A stretch of 64,000 nt of DNA from Enterococcus sp. RIT-PI-f. GTDB lineage: Bacteria > Bacillota > Bacilli > Lactobacillales > Enterococcaceae. The notes beneath the pieces were generated by a model, which did no database searches, had not been told where the DNA came from, and saw nothing but the letters and a program-made list of their open reading frames with translations. Positions 44,481 through 54,189 of the stretch are shown piece by piece. A program made the position numbers and the translations under genes. Positions within the stretch are counted from its first letter, which is position 1. Every line of letters begins with the position of its first letter. The stretch covers positions 1 to 64,000 of the forward strand of contig NZ_LHOX01000018.1 in assembly GCF_001297065.1 (NCBI RefSeq), given 5' to 3'.

Positions 44481-45791
44481 ATGTCAAATCCAACAATAGC
44501 GATCGTTGGACGTCCGAACGTGGGTAAATCGACCATTTTCAACCGGATAGCTGGAGAGCGAATTTCGATCGTTGAGGATACTCCAGGAGTGACCAGAGAT
44601 CGTATCTATGCAACTGGCGAATGGTTAGGCAGAGAATTTAGTGTGATCGATACTGGCGGGATCGATTTAGGTGATGAGCCATTTATGGATCAGATCAAGC
44701 ATCAAGCAGAGATTGCCATTGACGAAGCAGACGTCATTGTTTTGATTACGAGTGCCAGAGAAGGTGTGACAGATGCCGATGAAATGGTGGCTCGTATGTT
44801 ATTTAAGAGCAACAAACCAGTGATTTTAGCTGTCAATAAAGTCGATAATCCAGAAATGCGGGCCGATATCTATGAGTTTTATACTTTAGGACTGGGTGAT
44901 CCATATCCGATTTCTGGGAGCCATGGACTAGGTATTGGGGATGTTCTTGATGAAGCAGTCAAACATTTTACCAATGAAGCAGAAGAAGAAGATGACTCAA
45001 TCATCAAGTTTAGCTTGATCGGTCGTCCGAATGTAGGGAAATCTTCCTTGATCAACGCAATTTTAGGCGAAGAGCGGGTGATCGTTTCTGAGATCGAAGG
45101 GACGACCCGCGATGCGATCGATACCCATTTTACCAGCGATTCAGGACAAGAATTCACCATGATAGACACCGCAGGTATGCGTAAAAAAGGGAAAGTATAT
45201 GAGTCAACCGAAAAATACAGCGTAATGCGTGCGATGCGTGCCATAGAACGTTCAGACGTCGTCTTGATGGTCTTGAACGCAGAAGAAGGCATTCGTGAAC
45301 AAGACAAGCGCATCGCCGGGTATGCCCATGAAGCTGGTCGAGGGATCATCATTGTGGTCAATAAATGGGATACATTGAAGAAGGAAACCAATACACTACG
45401 AGATTTTGAAGAAGAAATCAGAGAAGAATTCCAGTATCTGGATTATGCACCAATCATTTTTGTGTCTGCGGTAACCAAACAACGATTGAACAAACTACCA
45501 GCATTGATCGAGGAAGTCAGCATGAACCAAAACTTGCGCATTCCTTCGGCATTGTTGAATGATGTCATCATGGATGCCGTTGCAATCAACCCAACACCAA
45601 CAGACAAAGGCAAACGCCTTAAGATTTTTTATGCAACACAAGTGGCGGTCAAACCACCTGCTTTTGTTATTTTTGTCAATGAAGAAGAGTTGATGCATTT
45701 CTCTTATAATCGTTTCTTGGAAAACCAAATTCGCAAAGCGTTCACCTTTGAAGGGACACCGATCCGAATTATTCCACGCAAAAGAAAGTAA
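44481..45791 (+). CDS. der: Ribosome-associated GTPase Der (EngA)
   Basis: A 436-residue protein with two tandem GTPase domains. P-loops are GRPNVGKST (about residue 9) and GRPNVGKSS (about 181); G4 motifs are NKVD and NKWD. The C-terminal KH-like domain ends in [10 protein letters not shown]. It is essential for 50S ribosome assembly. Start ATG after GGAGGG. Confidence 0.97.
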   Translation: MSNPTIAIVGRPNVGKSTIFNRIAGERISIVEDTPGVTRDRIYATGEWLGREFSVIDTGGIDLGDEPFMDQIKHQAEIAIDEADVIVLITSAREGVTDADEMVARMLFKSNKPVILAVNKVDNPEMRADIYEFYTLGLGDPYPISGSHGLGIGDVLDEAVKHFTNEAEEEDDSIIKFSLIGRPNVGKSSLINAILGEERVIVSEIEGTTRDAIDTHFTSDSGQEFTMIDTAGMRKKGKVYESTEKYSVMRAMRAIERSDVVLMVLNAEEGIREQDKRIAGYAHEAGRGIIIVVNKWDTLKKETNTLRDFEEEIREEFQYLDYAPIIFVSAVTKQRLNKLPALIEEVSMNQNLRIPSALLNDVIMDAVAINPTPTDKGKRLKIFYATQVAVKPPAFVIFVNEEELMHFSYNRFLENQIRKAFTFEGTPIRIIPRKRK

Positions 45792-45927
45792 GGATTCTAA
45801 CACACTTTGTTTCTTTTTACAAAGAAATCTATTCTTTTCTAGAAAAAAGCAAAAAAACCAAAAAAAAGCAGCTCAAAAACGTTAAAATCCTTGATATTAC
45901 AAGGTTCTTATGATAACGTTATATCAG

Positions 45928-45949
45928 AATATTGATGGTAATCAATATT
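45928..45949. promoter_or_regulatory. Palindrome abutting the hup promoter
   Basis: AATATTGAT and ATCAATATT form a perfect 9-bp inverted repeat around GGTA. The last bases overlap a TTGACA (45949-45954) that may be the hup -35, although the matching -10 is poor. Without a T tract it is not a terminator, so an operator is the likely reading. Confidence 0.5.
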
Positions 45950-46025
45950 TGACAAAAACCTTGGACCACTCAAGATTTTTGTTGATGTATGACATCAAAA
46001 AAAATATCAGGAGGTGAAACCATCC

Positions 46026-46301
46026 ATGGCAAATAAAGCAGAATTAATCGAAAAAGTTGCATCAGCTACTGATTTAACTAAAAAAGACGCAACTGCAGCA
46101 GTTGATGCTGTATTCTCTACAATTCAAGAGGCTTTAGCTAACGGTGAAAAAGTTCAACTAATCGGCTTTGGTAACTTTGAAGTTCGTTCTCGTGCGGAAC
46201 GCAAAGGACGCAACCCACAAACTGGTGAAGAAATCAAGATCCCTGCTAGCAAAGTACCTGCATTCAAACCAGGTAAAGCTCTTAAAGACGCAGTGAAATA
46301 A
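46026..46301 (+). CDS. hup: DNA-binding protein HU
   Basis: A 91-residue [24 protein letters not shown] starts the helical dimer core, and [28 protein letters not shown] is the DNA-binding arm with its Arg-rich and Pro elements. It bends and compacts DNA. ATG at 46026 after AGGAGGTGAAACC. Next to der, as in Bacillus. Confidence 0.97.
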   Translation: MANKAELIEKVASATDLTKKDATAAVDAVFSTIQEALANGEKVQLIGFGNFEVRSRAERKGRNPQTGEEIKIPASKVPAFKPGKALKDAVK

Positions 46302-46313
46302 TTTCGTCTGATG

Positions 46314-46341
46314 AAACCCTTGAGAAATCAAGGGTTTTTTT
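46314..46341 (+). terminator. hup terminator
   Basis: AAACCCTTGA pairs with TCAAGGGTTT around a 4-nt loop, followed by seven T. Confidence 0.93.
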
Positions 46342-46358
46342 GCTCTTCTTTTCCTTTG

Positions 46359-46373
46359 AATAGTCAGAAAATT
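46359..46373. promoter_or_regulatory. Distal CodY-like box of the ilv operon
   Basis: AATAGTCAGAAAATT matches the CodY consensus at 13 of 15 positions. It lies 187 bp upstream of the proximal box and 190 bp before the -35. Confidence 0.55.
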
Positions 46374-46545
46374 CAAATTTATATATTGTTTTTTTTGTTA
46401 TTATAAAATAACTATCTAGCTAAATACTTTTGAATGCAAGCACATATTGAACAGCTTATGTTGTGAGGTTTTAACCCTATATTCCTATCATCTTAAATGA
46501 CGAAACTTCCGAAAAATAACCGTCTTGTTCTGTAATCATTGAAAA

Positions 46546-46560
46546 ATAATTCTGAAAATT
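46546..46560. promoter_or_regulatory. Proximal CodY-like box of the ilv operon
   Basis: ATAATTCTGAAAATT matches the CodY consensus at 12 of 15 positions, with the right half perfect. It ends 2 bp before the -35 of the ilv promoter, a fitting place for repression. Confidence 0.7.
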
Positions 46561-46562
46561 TG

Positions 46563-46591
46563 TTGACTTTGGTTTTTCTAAGCGGTATATT
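46563..46591 (+). promoter_or_regulatory. Promoter of the ilv operon
   Basis: TTGACT (46563-46568), 17-bp spacer, TATATT (46586-46591). The start is expected near 46598, which gives a leader of about 225 nt before ilvD. Confidence 0.85.
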
Positions 46592-46641
46592 GGTAAACAA
46601 TTACAACAACAACATATTTTCTCATGAAGGAGCCATTTTAC

Positions 46642-46695
46642 ATGCGCAATTACACTCAATATTTATTAGTCATTATTATTGATACCAGGACTTAG
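46642..46695 (+). CDS. ilv leader peptide
   Basis: A 17-codon ORF reading MRNYTQYLLVIIIDTRT, then TAG. AAGGAG (46627-46632) lies 9 bases before the ATG. Codons 8-13 are Leu-Leu-Val-Ile-Ile-Ile, exactly the amino acids relevant to the operon behind it. The last codons form one arm of the first attenuator hairpin. Leader-peptide attenuation of a leu/ilv operon has been described in Lactococcus lactis; this is a similar device. Confidence 0.85.
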   Translation: MRNYTQYLLVIIIDTRT

Positions 46696-46793
46696 AACAC
46701 GGAAGCAAAATTTATCCGTTTGTTTTAGTCCTATTTGCGTAAGTAAAATGGGATTCTGACAAAGCATCCCAGTTTTTATAACCGGGGTGCTTT
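46687..46793 (+). promoter_or_regulatory. ilv attenuator with exclusive hairpins
   Basis: Segment 1 AGGACT (46687-46692, end of the leader ORF) pairs with segment 2 AGTCCT (46727-46732) in a long hairpin with inner CGGA/TCCG. Segment 2 AGTCCTATTT (46727-46736) can instead pair with segment 3 AAATGGGATT (46746-46755; 10 bp, two G-U). Segment 3 TGGGAT (46749-46754) can pair with segment 4 ATCCCA (46766-46771), which overlaps the terminator. Stalling at the Leu, Leu, Val or first Ile codon leaves segment 1 free, so 1:2 and 3:4 form and the terminator cannot. A ribosome at the stop codon covers segment 1, so 2:3 and the terminator form. Confidence 0.75.
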
Positions 46794-46799
46794 TTTTTA
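46761..46799 (+). terminator. Attenuator terminator of the ilv operon
   Basis: AAAGCATCCC (46761-46770) pairs with GGGGTGCTTT (46784-46793), one G-U pair, followed by a long T run. It sits between the ilv promoter and ilvD. Confidence 0.9.
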
Positions 46800-46824
46800 T
46801 ACGAGAATGCAGGAGATGGTAAAG

Positions 46825-48510
46825 GTGAGAAGTGATCAGATCAAAAAAGGCATTGATGCCGCACCAGCGAGAAGTTTGCTGTATGCGACAGGGCAGGTAA
46901 AAAATATCCACGATATGAATAAGCCGTTTATTGCTATTTGCAACTCGTATATTGGTATCGTTCCTGGCCATGTTCATTTAAGAGAATTAGCCGATGTGGC
47001 CAAAGAAGCGATCAGAGAAGCGGGAGGAATTCCCTTTGAATTCAATACGATTGGGGTAGATGATGGGATCGCCATGGGGCATATCGGCATGCGGTATTCA
47101 TTACCTAGTCGCGAACTTATTGCTGATTCGGCCGAGACGGTCATCAATGCCCATTGGTTTGATGGTGTTTTCTATATACCAAATTGCGACAAAATCACAC
47201 CAGGAATGATCTTGGCTGCGATGCGTACCAACGTACCAGCGATCTTTTGTTCAGGGGGACCGATGAAAGCAGGAATCGATCCCCGAGGCCATCAAACCAC
47301 CTTGTCTTCTATGTTTGAAGCTGTGGGGGCATACAAAGATGGACAAATGTCAAAGGCTGATTTTGAGTTTATGGAACAAAATGCCTGCCCTACTTGCGGA
47401 TCTTGTGCAGGGATGTTCACCGCCAACTCTATGAACTGTCTGTTGGAAGTTCTCGGATTGGCTTTACCAGGCAATGGGACGGTCTTAGCTGTTTCTCAAG
47501 AACGGCGAGAACTTGTGCGTCAAGCAGCGTTCCATCTGATGGATTTGGTCAAAGCGCAAATCAAGCCGCGCGACATTGTCACGAAAGAGGCCATTGATGA
47601 CGCCTTTGCGTTAGATATGGCAATGGGCGGCTCCACCAATACCGTCTTGCATACATTGGCTATCGCAAGTGAAGCAGAGATCGATTACGACTTGAAGCGT
47701 GTCAATGATATTGCAGAACGGGTCCCTTATTTATCAAAAATCGCACCGTCCTCCGCATACTCAATGCATGATGTCCATGAAGCTGGTGGTGTATCTGCTA
47801 TCATTCGACAACTGATCGATATCGAGGGGGCAATCCATCCTGACCGAATGACAGTCACTGGAAAAACACTGCGAGAGAACGTTGCAGATGCGATCATCCA
47901 CAATGAAGAAGTGATCCACCCAAAAGAAAATCCGTATAGTCCGGTAGGTGGTCTATCGATCCTTTATGGCAATATCGCGCCACAAGGGAGTGTGATCAAA
48001 GTTGGCGGAGTCGATCCAAGTGTCCAAGTCTTTAAAGGTAAAGCAATTTGTTTTGACGCTCATGATGACGCCGTTGCTGCCATTGATAATCATACTGTTC
48101 AAAAAGGGCATGTAGTGGTGATTCGCTATGAAGGACCGAAAGGTGGACCAGGCATGCCGGAAATGTTGGCGCCTACCTCAAGTATCGTCGGTAGAGGATT
48201 AGGCAAAGATGTGGCCTTGATCACAGATGGCCGCTTCTCTGGTGCAACACGAGGGATTGCGGTTGGGCATATCTCGCCGGAAGCAGCTGCTGGCGGACCG
48301 TTAGGCCTCGTAGAAGACGGTGACACGATCGTGATCGATCTGCAGCAACGTTCTATTCACTTAGACGTATCAGAAGCAATTTTGCAACAACGTGCTTTAG
48401 TTAGACCAAAGTTTCGTGCCAAAGTCAAAAATGGATGGCTGGGACGATACACAGCACTTGTCACATCAGCAAATACCGGCGGCGTGATGCGCGTGCCAGA
48501 GGAGGAATAG
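46825..48510 (+). CDS. ilvD: Dihydroxy-acid dehydratase
   Basis: A 561-residue iron-sulfur dehydratase for the third step of valine and isoleucine synthesis. Cluster cysteines are in NCDKITPGM and [19 protein letters not shown]; the [10 protein letters not shown] motif is near the C-terminus. The start is taken as GTG 46825 ([19 protein letters not shown]), the normal IlvD N-terminus, with AGGAG 9 bases upstream; ATGs at 46807 and 46816 are before or on that site. First structural gene of ilvDBNCA. Confidence 0.95.
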   Translation: MRSDQIKKGIDAAPARSLLYATGQVKNIHDMNKPFIAICNSYIGIVPGHVHLRELADVAKEAIREAGGIPFEFNTIGVDDGIAMGHIGMRYSLPSRELIADSAETVINAHWFDGVFYIPNCDKITPGMILAAMRTNVPAIFCSGGPMKAGIDPRGHQTTLSSMFEAVGAYKDGQMSKADFEFMEQNACPTCGSCAGMFTANSMNCLLEVLGLALPGNGTVLAVSQERRELVRQAAFHLMDLVKAQIKPRDIVTKEAIDDAFALDMAMGGSTNTVLHTLAIASEAEIDYDLKRVNDIAERVPYLSKIAPSSAYSMHDVHEAGGVSAIIRQLIDIEGAIHPDRMTVTGKTLRENVADAIIHNEEVIHPKENPYSPVGGLSILYGNIAPQGSVIKVGGVDPSVQVFKGKAICFDAHDDAVAAIDNHTVQKGHVVVIRYEGPKGGPGMPEMLAPTSSIVGRGLGKDVALITDGRFSGATRGIAVGHISPEAAAGGPLGLVEDGDTIVIDLQQRSIHLDVSEAILQQRALVRPKFRAKVKNGWLGRYTALVTSANTGGVMRVPEEE

Positions 48511-48512
48511 CA

Positions 48513-50213
48513 ATGGAAAATATCGAATATCAACCCAATCTTTTGAGGACAGGTGCCAAAGTCTTAGTCGATAGTCTGCTAGACCAAGGCGTGGAAATGA
48601 TCTTCGGTTACCCTGGCGGTGCTGTATTGCCTTTATATGATCAACTTTACGATGCGGCTATCCCGAATATATTGACGCGACATGAACAAGGCGCGATCCA
48701 TGCAGCTGAAGGATATGCCAAAGCCACTGGCAAAGTGGGGGTCGTGCTAGTGACAAGCGGTCCTGGTGCAACCAATGTTGTGACTGGCATCGCTGATGCC
48801 ATGAGTGATTCAGTGCCTTTAGTCGTGATCACAGGACAAGTCGCCACTGCAGGTATTGGCAAGGACGCATTTCAAGAGGCTGATATTTTGGGGATCACAT
48901 TGCCCATCACAAAACACAATTACCAAGTACGCTGTGTAGATGACTTGCCTAAAGTAATCGCGGAAGCTTTTCATATTGCAGATACTGGCCGTAAGGGGCC
49001 AGTAGTGATTGATCTGCCTAAAGACATCACGCTGCAAGAAACAGCCGCCCGTTTTTCATTGCCGGTGCAGCGAAAGAGTTATCAACCGACCATTGATCCT
49101 TCGATCCTGCAAATAGAGAAACTGATGCAAGTCCTCAGTAAGGCCAAACGCCCTGTTGTCTTAGCTGGTGCCGGTGTGATCGCGGCAGAAGCGGCAGCAG
49201 AGTTGCACAGTTTTGTCGGCAAGTACCAAATACCGACGGTCACGACGCTGTTAGGATTAGGTTTATTGTCAGTAGCGCATCCTTTGTTTTTAGGAATGGG
49301 GGGCATGCATGGCACCTATGCAGCAAATATGGCTTTATCAGAAGCTGATTTGATCATCAATATCGGTTCACGTTTTGACGATCGTTTGGCAACGGCGGGG
49401 AGTCGTTTCGGCAAGCAAGCCGTTGTGGCGCATATCGATATCGATCCTGTTGAAATCGGTAAAATCGTTGCAACAAAGATTCCTATCGTAGGGGATGCCA
49501 AAGCCGCGCTGCAGCAAATGCTGCGCTACAAACCAAGTCCGAATCAATGGCATGACTGGGTCGACTGCTGCCAAACCCGAAAAGCGGAAAAGCCTTATCG
49601 CTATGACCGCACACAACAAGAAGAGATCAAACCGCAACGGGTCATTGAAGAAGTGGGCCGTATCACAAAAGGAGAAGCTTACGTTGTGACGGATGTGGGC
49701 CAGCACCAAATGTGGGTCGCACAATACTATCCATTCCAATTTCCCAAACAATTGATCACTAGTGGAGGGCTGGGAACGATGGGATACGGCATTCCTGCTG
49801 GTATTGGTGCTCAATTTGCTTATCCAGATAAAACGATCGTGGTGTTCGTAGGAGATGGCGGTTTTCAAATGACCAATCAAGAATTTGCGATCCTCAATGA
49901 ATACGGTTTGAACGTGAAATTCGTGCTGCTGAATAATCAATCCCTAGGAATGGTACGTCAGTGGCAAGAAACGTTCCATGGTGAACGGCGATCTGCTTCG
50001 GTGTTCAGCCAACAACCAGACTTTATCAAATTAGCTGAGGCTTATGGCGTCCAAGGCATACGGATCACGGACAACGACAAGCTTACATCGGATCTAGAAG
50101 CAGCATTTGCCGAAAAAGGACCACAACTGATTGAAGTGATGGTCTCAACTTCTGAGCATGTCTTGCCAATGATCCCGCCAGGCAAAGAGAATCATGAAAT
50201 GATGGGGGTTTGA
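48513..50213 (+). CDS. ilvB: Acetolactate synthase large subunit
   Basis: A 566-residue thiamine-diphosphate enzyme that joins two pyruvates, or pyruvate and 2-oxobutyrate. The catalytic Glu is in RHEQGAIHAAEGYAKATG, and the ThDP-Mg motif is GDGGFQMTNQEFAILNEYGLNVKFVLLNN. The FAD-binding middle domain makes it the anabolic type rather than the catabolic AlsS type. ATG at 48513, two bases after the ilvD stop; GAGGAGG lies in the end of ilvD. Confidence 0.96.
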   Translation: MENIEYQPNLLRTGAKVLVDSLLDQGVEMIFGYPGGAVLPLYDQLYDAAIPNILTRHEQGAIHAAEGYAKATGKVGVVLVTSGPGATNVVTGIADAMSDSVPLVVITGQVATAGIGKDAFQEADILGITLPITKHNYQVRCVDDLPKVIAEAFHIADTGRKGPVVIDLPKDITLQETAARFSLPVQRKSYQPTIDPSILQIEKLMQVLSKAKRPVVLAGAGVIAAEAAAELHSFVGKYQIPTVTTLLGLGLLSVAHPLFLGMGGMHGTYAANMALSEADLIINIGSRFDDRLATAGSRFGKQAVVAHIDIDPVEIGKIVATKIPIVGDAKAALQQMLRYKPSPNQWHDWVDCCQTRKAEKPYRYDRTQQEEIKPQRVIEEVGRITKGEAYVVTDVGQHQMWVAQYYPFQFPKQLITSGGLGTMGYGIPAGIGAQFAYPDKTIVVFVGDGGFQMTNQEFAILNEYGLNVKFVLLNNQSLGMVRQWQETFHGERRSASVFSQQPDFIKLAEAYGVQGIRITDNDKLTSDLEAAFAEKGPQLIEVMVSTSEHVLPMIPPGKENHEMMGV

Positions 50214-50215
50214 GT

Positions 50216-50692
50216 ATGAGACGTACATTGGCCGCAATCGTTCACAATGAAGCTGGCGTATTGAGTCGCATTACTAGCGTATTGAATCGGCGACAAGTCA
50301 ATATTGAAAGTATCTCAGTTGGTGTCACAGAACAGCCAGACTTTTCCCGCATGACAATCATTGTCCATGTGGATCAGTTGGCAGAAACCGAACAAGTCAT
50401 CAAACAATTGAACAAACAAATCGATGTGATGAAAGTATCGGATATCACAGAAGAGCCCCACATCGAACGGGAATTGGTACTGATCAAAGTCAATGCGCCA
50501 ACGACTACCCGTTCTGAGATCCAAGCCGTGATCGATCCCTTTCGTGCCCGTATCGTAGATGTAGCATTGAAAACGATCGTGGTCCAAGTAGCAGGCGATA
50601 CGAAGAAGGTCGAAGCCTGTATCGATGTGTTACGGCCTTACGGCATCAAACAGCTGGCACGGACAGGTGTGACTGGCTTTACAAGAGGTTAA
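50216..50692 (+). CDS. ilvN: Acetolactate synthase small (regulatory) subunit
   Basis: A 158-residue regulatory subunit. An N-terminal ACT domain (RRTLAAIVHNEAGVLSRITSVLNRRQVNIESISVG) binds valine for feedback inhibition, and a second domain activates IlvB. ATG at 50216, 2 bases after the ilvB TGA; an in-frame TTG at 50210 is less likely. Also called ilvH in some genomes. Confidence 0.95.
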   Translation: MRRTLAAIVHNEAGVLSRITSVLNRRQVNIESISVGVTEQPDFSRMTIIVHVDQLAETEQVIKQLNKQIDVMKVSDITEEPHIERELVLIKVNAPTTTRSEIQAVIDPFRARIVDVALKTIVVQVAGDTKKVEACIDVLRPYGIKQLARTGVTGFTRG

Positions 50693-51730
<1,038 letters not shown>

Positions 51731-51742
51731 AGGTGGAGTAAT

Positions 51743-52993
51743 TTGTTTGTGACTGTCAGTGAGATTGAAAAAGCCTATCAAGAATTGGCACCTGTCGTGA
51801 GTCATACCCCCCTGCAATATGATCGTTTCTTGTCTGAAAAATACCAAGCGACGATTCTGCTGAAACGAGAAGACTTGCAAATAGTCCGCTCTTTCAAACT
51901 CAGAGGGGCCTATTATGCGATTGCTGCAAAACAAGAAAAGGTCGCCCGCGGCGTTGTTTGTGCCAGTGCGGGCAACCATGCGCAAGGGGTTGCCTATACT
52001 TGTCAAGAACGGCAATTGTCAGCAGTGATCTATATGCCAACGACGACCCCGCAACAAAAAATCAACCAGGTGAAATTTTTCGGGGGGGATTTCGTCAAAA
52101 TCGAATTGGTCGGCGATACTTTTGATGCTGCGGCTGAAGCAGCTCAGCGGTATGCTGCGGACAATCAGATGGCTTTCATCGCGCCATTCGATGACCCAGC
52201 CATCATTGCAGGACAAGGAACCGCAGCAGTTGAAATATTGGCAGATGCAGACAAAGAAAATCATGATATCGACATCGTGGTGGCAGCTATCGGCGGCGGT
52301 GGCTTGATCAGCGGTACCGCGGCTTACCTAAAAGGGAAACGACCCAATATTCAAATCATTGGTGCGGAACCAATCGGTGCCGCCTCAATGCAAGCAGCCT
52401 TTGATCAGGGGGAACCAGTTGCGCTGTCGCAGATCGAAAAATTCGTTGATGGTGCGGCTGTCAAGAAAGTCGGTCAGCTTACGTATCAACATGCCAAAGA
52501 ATATGTGGATCACCTAGTAGCCGTCGAAGAAGGGGCGGTTTGCCAAACGATTCTCGAACTTTATACGAAACAAGCAATCGTTGCTGAACCTGCGGGGGCT
52601 TTAAGTGTAGCGGCCCTTGAGTTGATCAAAGAGCAAATCAAAGGAAAAACCGTTGTCTGTATGATCAGCGGGGGCAACAATGACAGCTCTAGAATGGCGG
52701 AAATCGAAGAGAAGTCTTTGATTTATCAAGGCTTGAAGCATTACTTTATCATCAATTTTCCGCAGCGCCCAGGCGCGCTCAAAGAATTTGTCAGTCACGT
52801 ATTAGGTCCAGATGACGATATCACACGCTTCGAGTACACCAAAAAAATCAATCGTGGGACAGGACCGGTCATGCTGGGCATCTTGTTAAAACGGACATCT
52901 GATCTAGATGCTTTGTTGGCACGGATTGCCGCGTTTGATGCGCAATATATCAATCTGCAGGACAATCAATCATTATACTCGTTGCTTGTCTAA
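51743..52993 (+). CDS. ilvA: Threonine ammonia-lyase (threonine deaminase), biosynthetic
   Basis: A 416-residue PLP enzyme making 2-oxobutyrate from threonine, the entry to isoleucine. The PLP lysine is Lys52 in RSFKLRGAYYA, and the phosphate loop is AIGGGGLISG. One C-terminal ACT-like regulatory domain (from about 335) replaces the two of the E. coli enzyme, as usual in Firmicutes. TTG 51743 with AGGTGGAG close upstream is the given start; GTG 51749 is an equal alternative. Its place at the end of the operon means that Thr can be turned into Ile by this cluster plus an aminotransferase coded elsewhere. Confidence 0.94.
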   Translation: MFVTVSEIEKAYQELAPVVSHTPLQYDRFLSEKYQATILLKREDLQIVRSFKLRGAYYAIAAKQEKVARGVVCASAGNHAQGVAYTCQERQLSAVIYMPTTTPQQKINQVKFFGGDFVKIELVGDTFDAAAEAAQRYAADNQMAFIAPFDDPAIIAGQGTAAVEILADADKENHDIDIVVAAIGGGGLISGTAAYLKGKRPNIQIIGAEPIGAASMQAAFDQGEPVALSQIEKFVDGAAVKKVGQLTYQHAKEYVDHLVAVEEGAVCQTILELYTKQAIVAEPAGALSVAALELIKEQIKGKTVVCMISGGNNDSSRMAEIEEKSLIYQGLKHYFIINFPQRPGALKEFVSHVLGPDDDITRFEYTKKINRGTGPVMLGILLKRTSDLDALLARIAAFDAQYINLQDNQSLYSLLV

Positions 52994-53005
52994 ACATGTT
53001 ATCAG

Positions 53006-53046
53006 AAGTGTCTTGTACTGCTTGTCAGTCATGAGGCACTTTTTTT
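53006..53046 (+). terminator. ilv operon terminator
   Basis: AAGTGTCT pairs with AGGCACTT (one G-T), 20-nt loop, followed by T. It lies 13 bp after ilvA. Confidence 0.75.
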
Positions 53047-53139
53047 GTTTAAACAGCATGATTTCGCAGGGGCTTGCGATTTAGTAGGTGATTAAGCGCC
53101 TTCTTGGTATAATAGATGCATATGAAAGGAGGCCAATCT

Positions 53140-54189
53140 ATGGAGTTTCTATTTTCTAGGGCGCAACAGGAAACGGTGATTTTATACGGTGAAACGTTGG
53201 CCTCTGTTTTACGAGAACAGAAAGTAGTTGCTGAGCAAGTGATCATCTTTACGAATCAGCGTTACTATGATCGCTTTTATGAAAAGCTGACACGCTTATT
53301 CTTGCCTAAATCTGTTAGCTGGTATATTTGTACCAATCAAGTGTATTGCAATAATTTTACTGAATTTACGCATGGAATGGATTTTTTAGGGCATTATCCT
53401 AAACAAAGCCGCGTGCTGATCGTAGGCTTTGGCAATGAAGGCATCATGGCATTGAGCAGTTTTATTCATGCAACAGCTGTATTGAACACAGAGCTATGGT
53501 TGATTCCTGTCTCGCTGCGGGGGTTGGCTAAGAGTGTCAAAGAACGGGCAATCGTGGTCAGAAAGCCGGATATTCCCATGTTGGAAAATCCGAATGCGCC
53601 GGGTTATGTGATCTATGATCAAACGATTGCCGACAAGCAGCAGGAGGGGAAAATAGTTGATTTCTTACTCTTGATCCGCTGTGGCATCGTCAGCGATCCG
53701 CAGTTCATAAAAGCGTTATATCGAAGTTATCCTGATCAATCGAGCATGATGAAACAATCCTTTGCAGCATATACAGATAAAGTCATTGAACTTTATCAGC
53801 AGCAAGGCGCGTATTTGGAAGAATTTGGGCAACTGTTTACGGAGGCCTTGTATCAAACCGAAAATGGCCACTTGTTATCTGATACGATGAAAATATTTTA
53901 TGGTTTTTTGTTTCATTTTATTTGGACAGTCAATCAGCAGCAGTTGACTGTTGATCTCGTGCAGTTTGGGCAGTGGCTTTATCGTTTGGGTTATCCTGTT
54001 GCCTTACCGGAAAGTTTTTCAATCAGCGATTACTTGACGCACGTGTTGGATTTGCAAAAGAAAGAAAAAAAACTGTTATTCTTGTCAAAAGTTGGTACAA
54101 TAGGGGGCAGAGTTGCTGTCAATGAAGAAGACTTAGTTCAAACACTTACGTCTTATGAGCAATTAATCAAGCAGATTAGAGGGAATTAA
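53140..54189 (+). CDS. Dehydroquinate-synthase-like protein, probably non-catalytic
   Basis: A 349-residue protein I can only place tentatively. The order of segments (VLIVGFGNEGIMALSSFIHAT, then LWLIPVSLRGLAKSVKERAIV, then a helical C-terminal half ending near LYRLGYPVALPESF) recalls 3-dehydroquinate synthase (AroB), where GGGVxGD, IPTTLLAQVDSSVGGK and GLP stand at matching places. Most catalytic residues, including the metal histidines, are absent. Position supports the link: in Bacillus, aromatic genes lie just before the ypiA-ypiB pair found next here. ATG at 53140 follows AAAGGAGG, with TATAAT at 53108-53113. Function unknown. Confidence 0.6.
   Translation: MEFLFSRAQQETVILYGETLASVLREQKVVAEQVIIFTNQRYYDRFYEKLTRLFLPKSVSWYICTNQVYCNNFTEFTHGMDFLGHYPKQSRVLIVGFGNEGIMALSSFIHATAVLNTELWLIPVSLRGLAKSVKERAIVVRKPDIPMLENPNAPGYVIYDQTIADKQQEGKIVDFLLLIRCGIVSDPQFIKALYRSYPDQSSMMKQSFAAYTDKVIELYQQQGAYLEEFGQLFTEALYQTENGHLLSDTMKIFYGFLFHFIWTVNQQQLTVDLVQFGQWLYRLGYPVALPESFSISDYLTHVLDLQKKEKKLLFLSKVGTIGGRVAVNEEDLVQTLTSYEQLIKQIRGN

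Noticed and set aside
46596-46824. T-box riboswitch before ilvD
   Set aside because: The T-box core sequence is missing, while a Leu-Leu-Val-Ile-Ile-Ile leader ORF is present.
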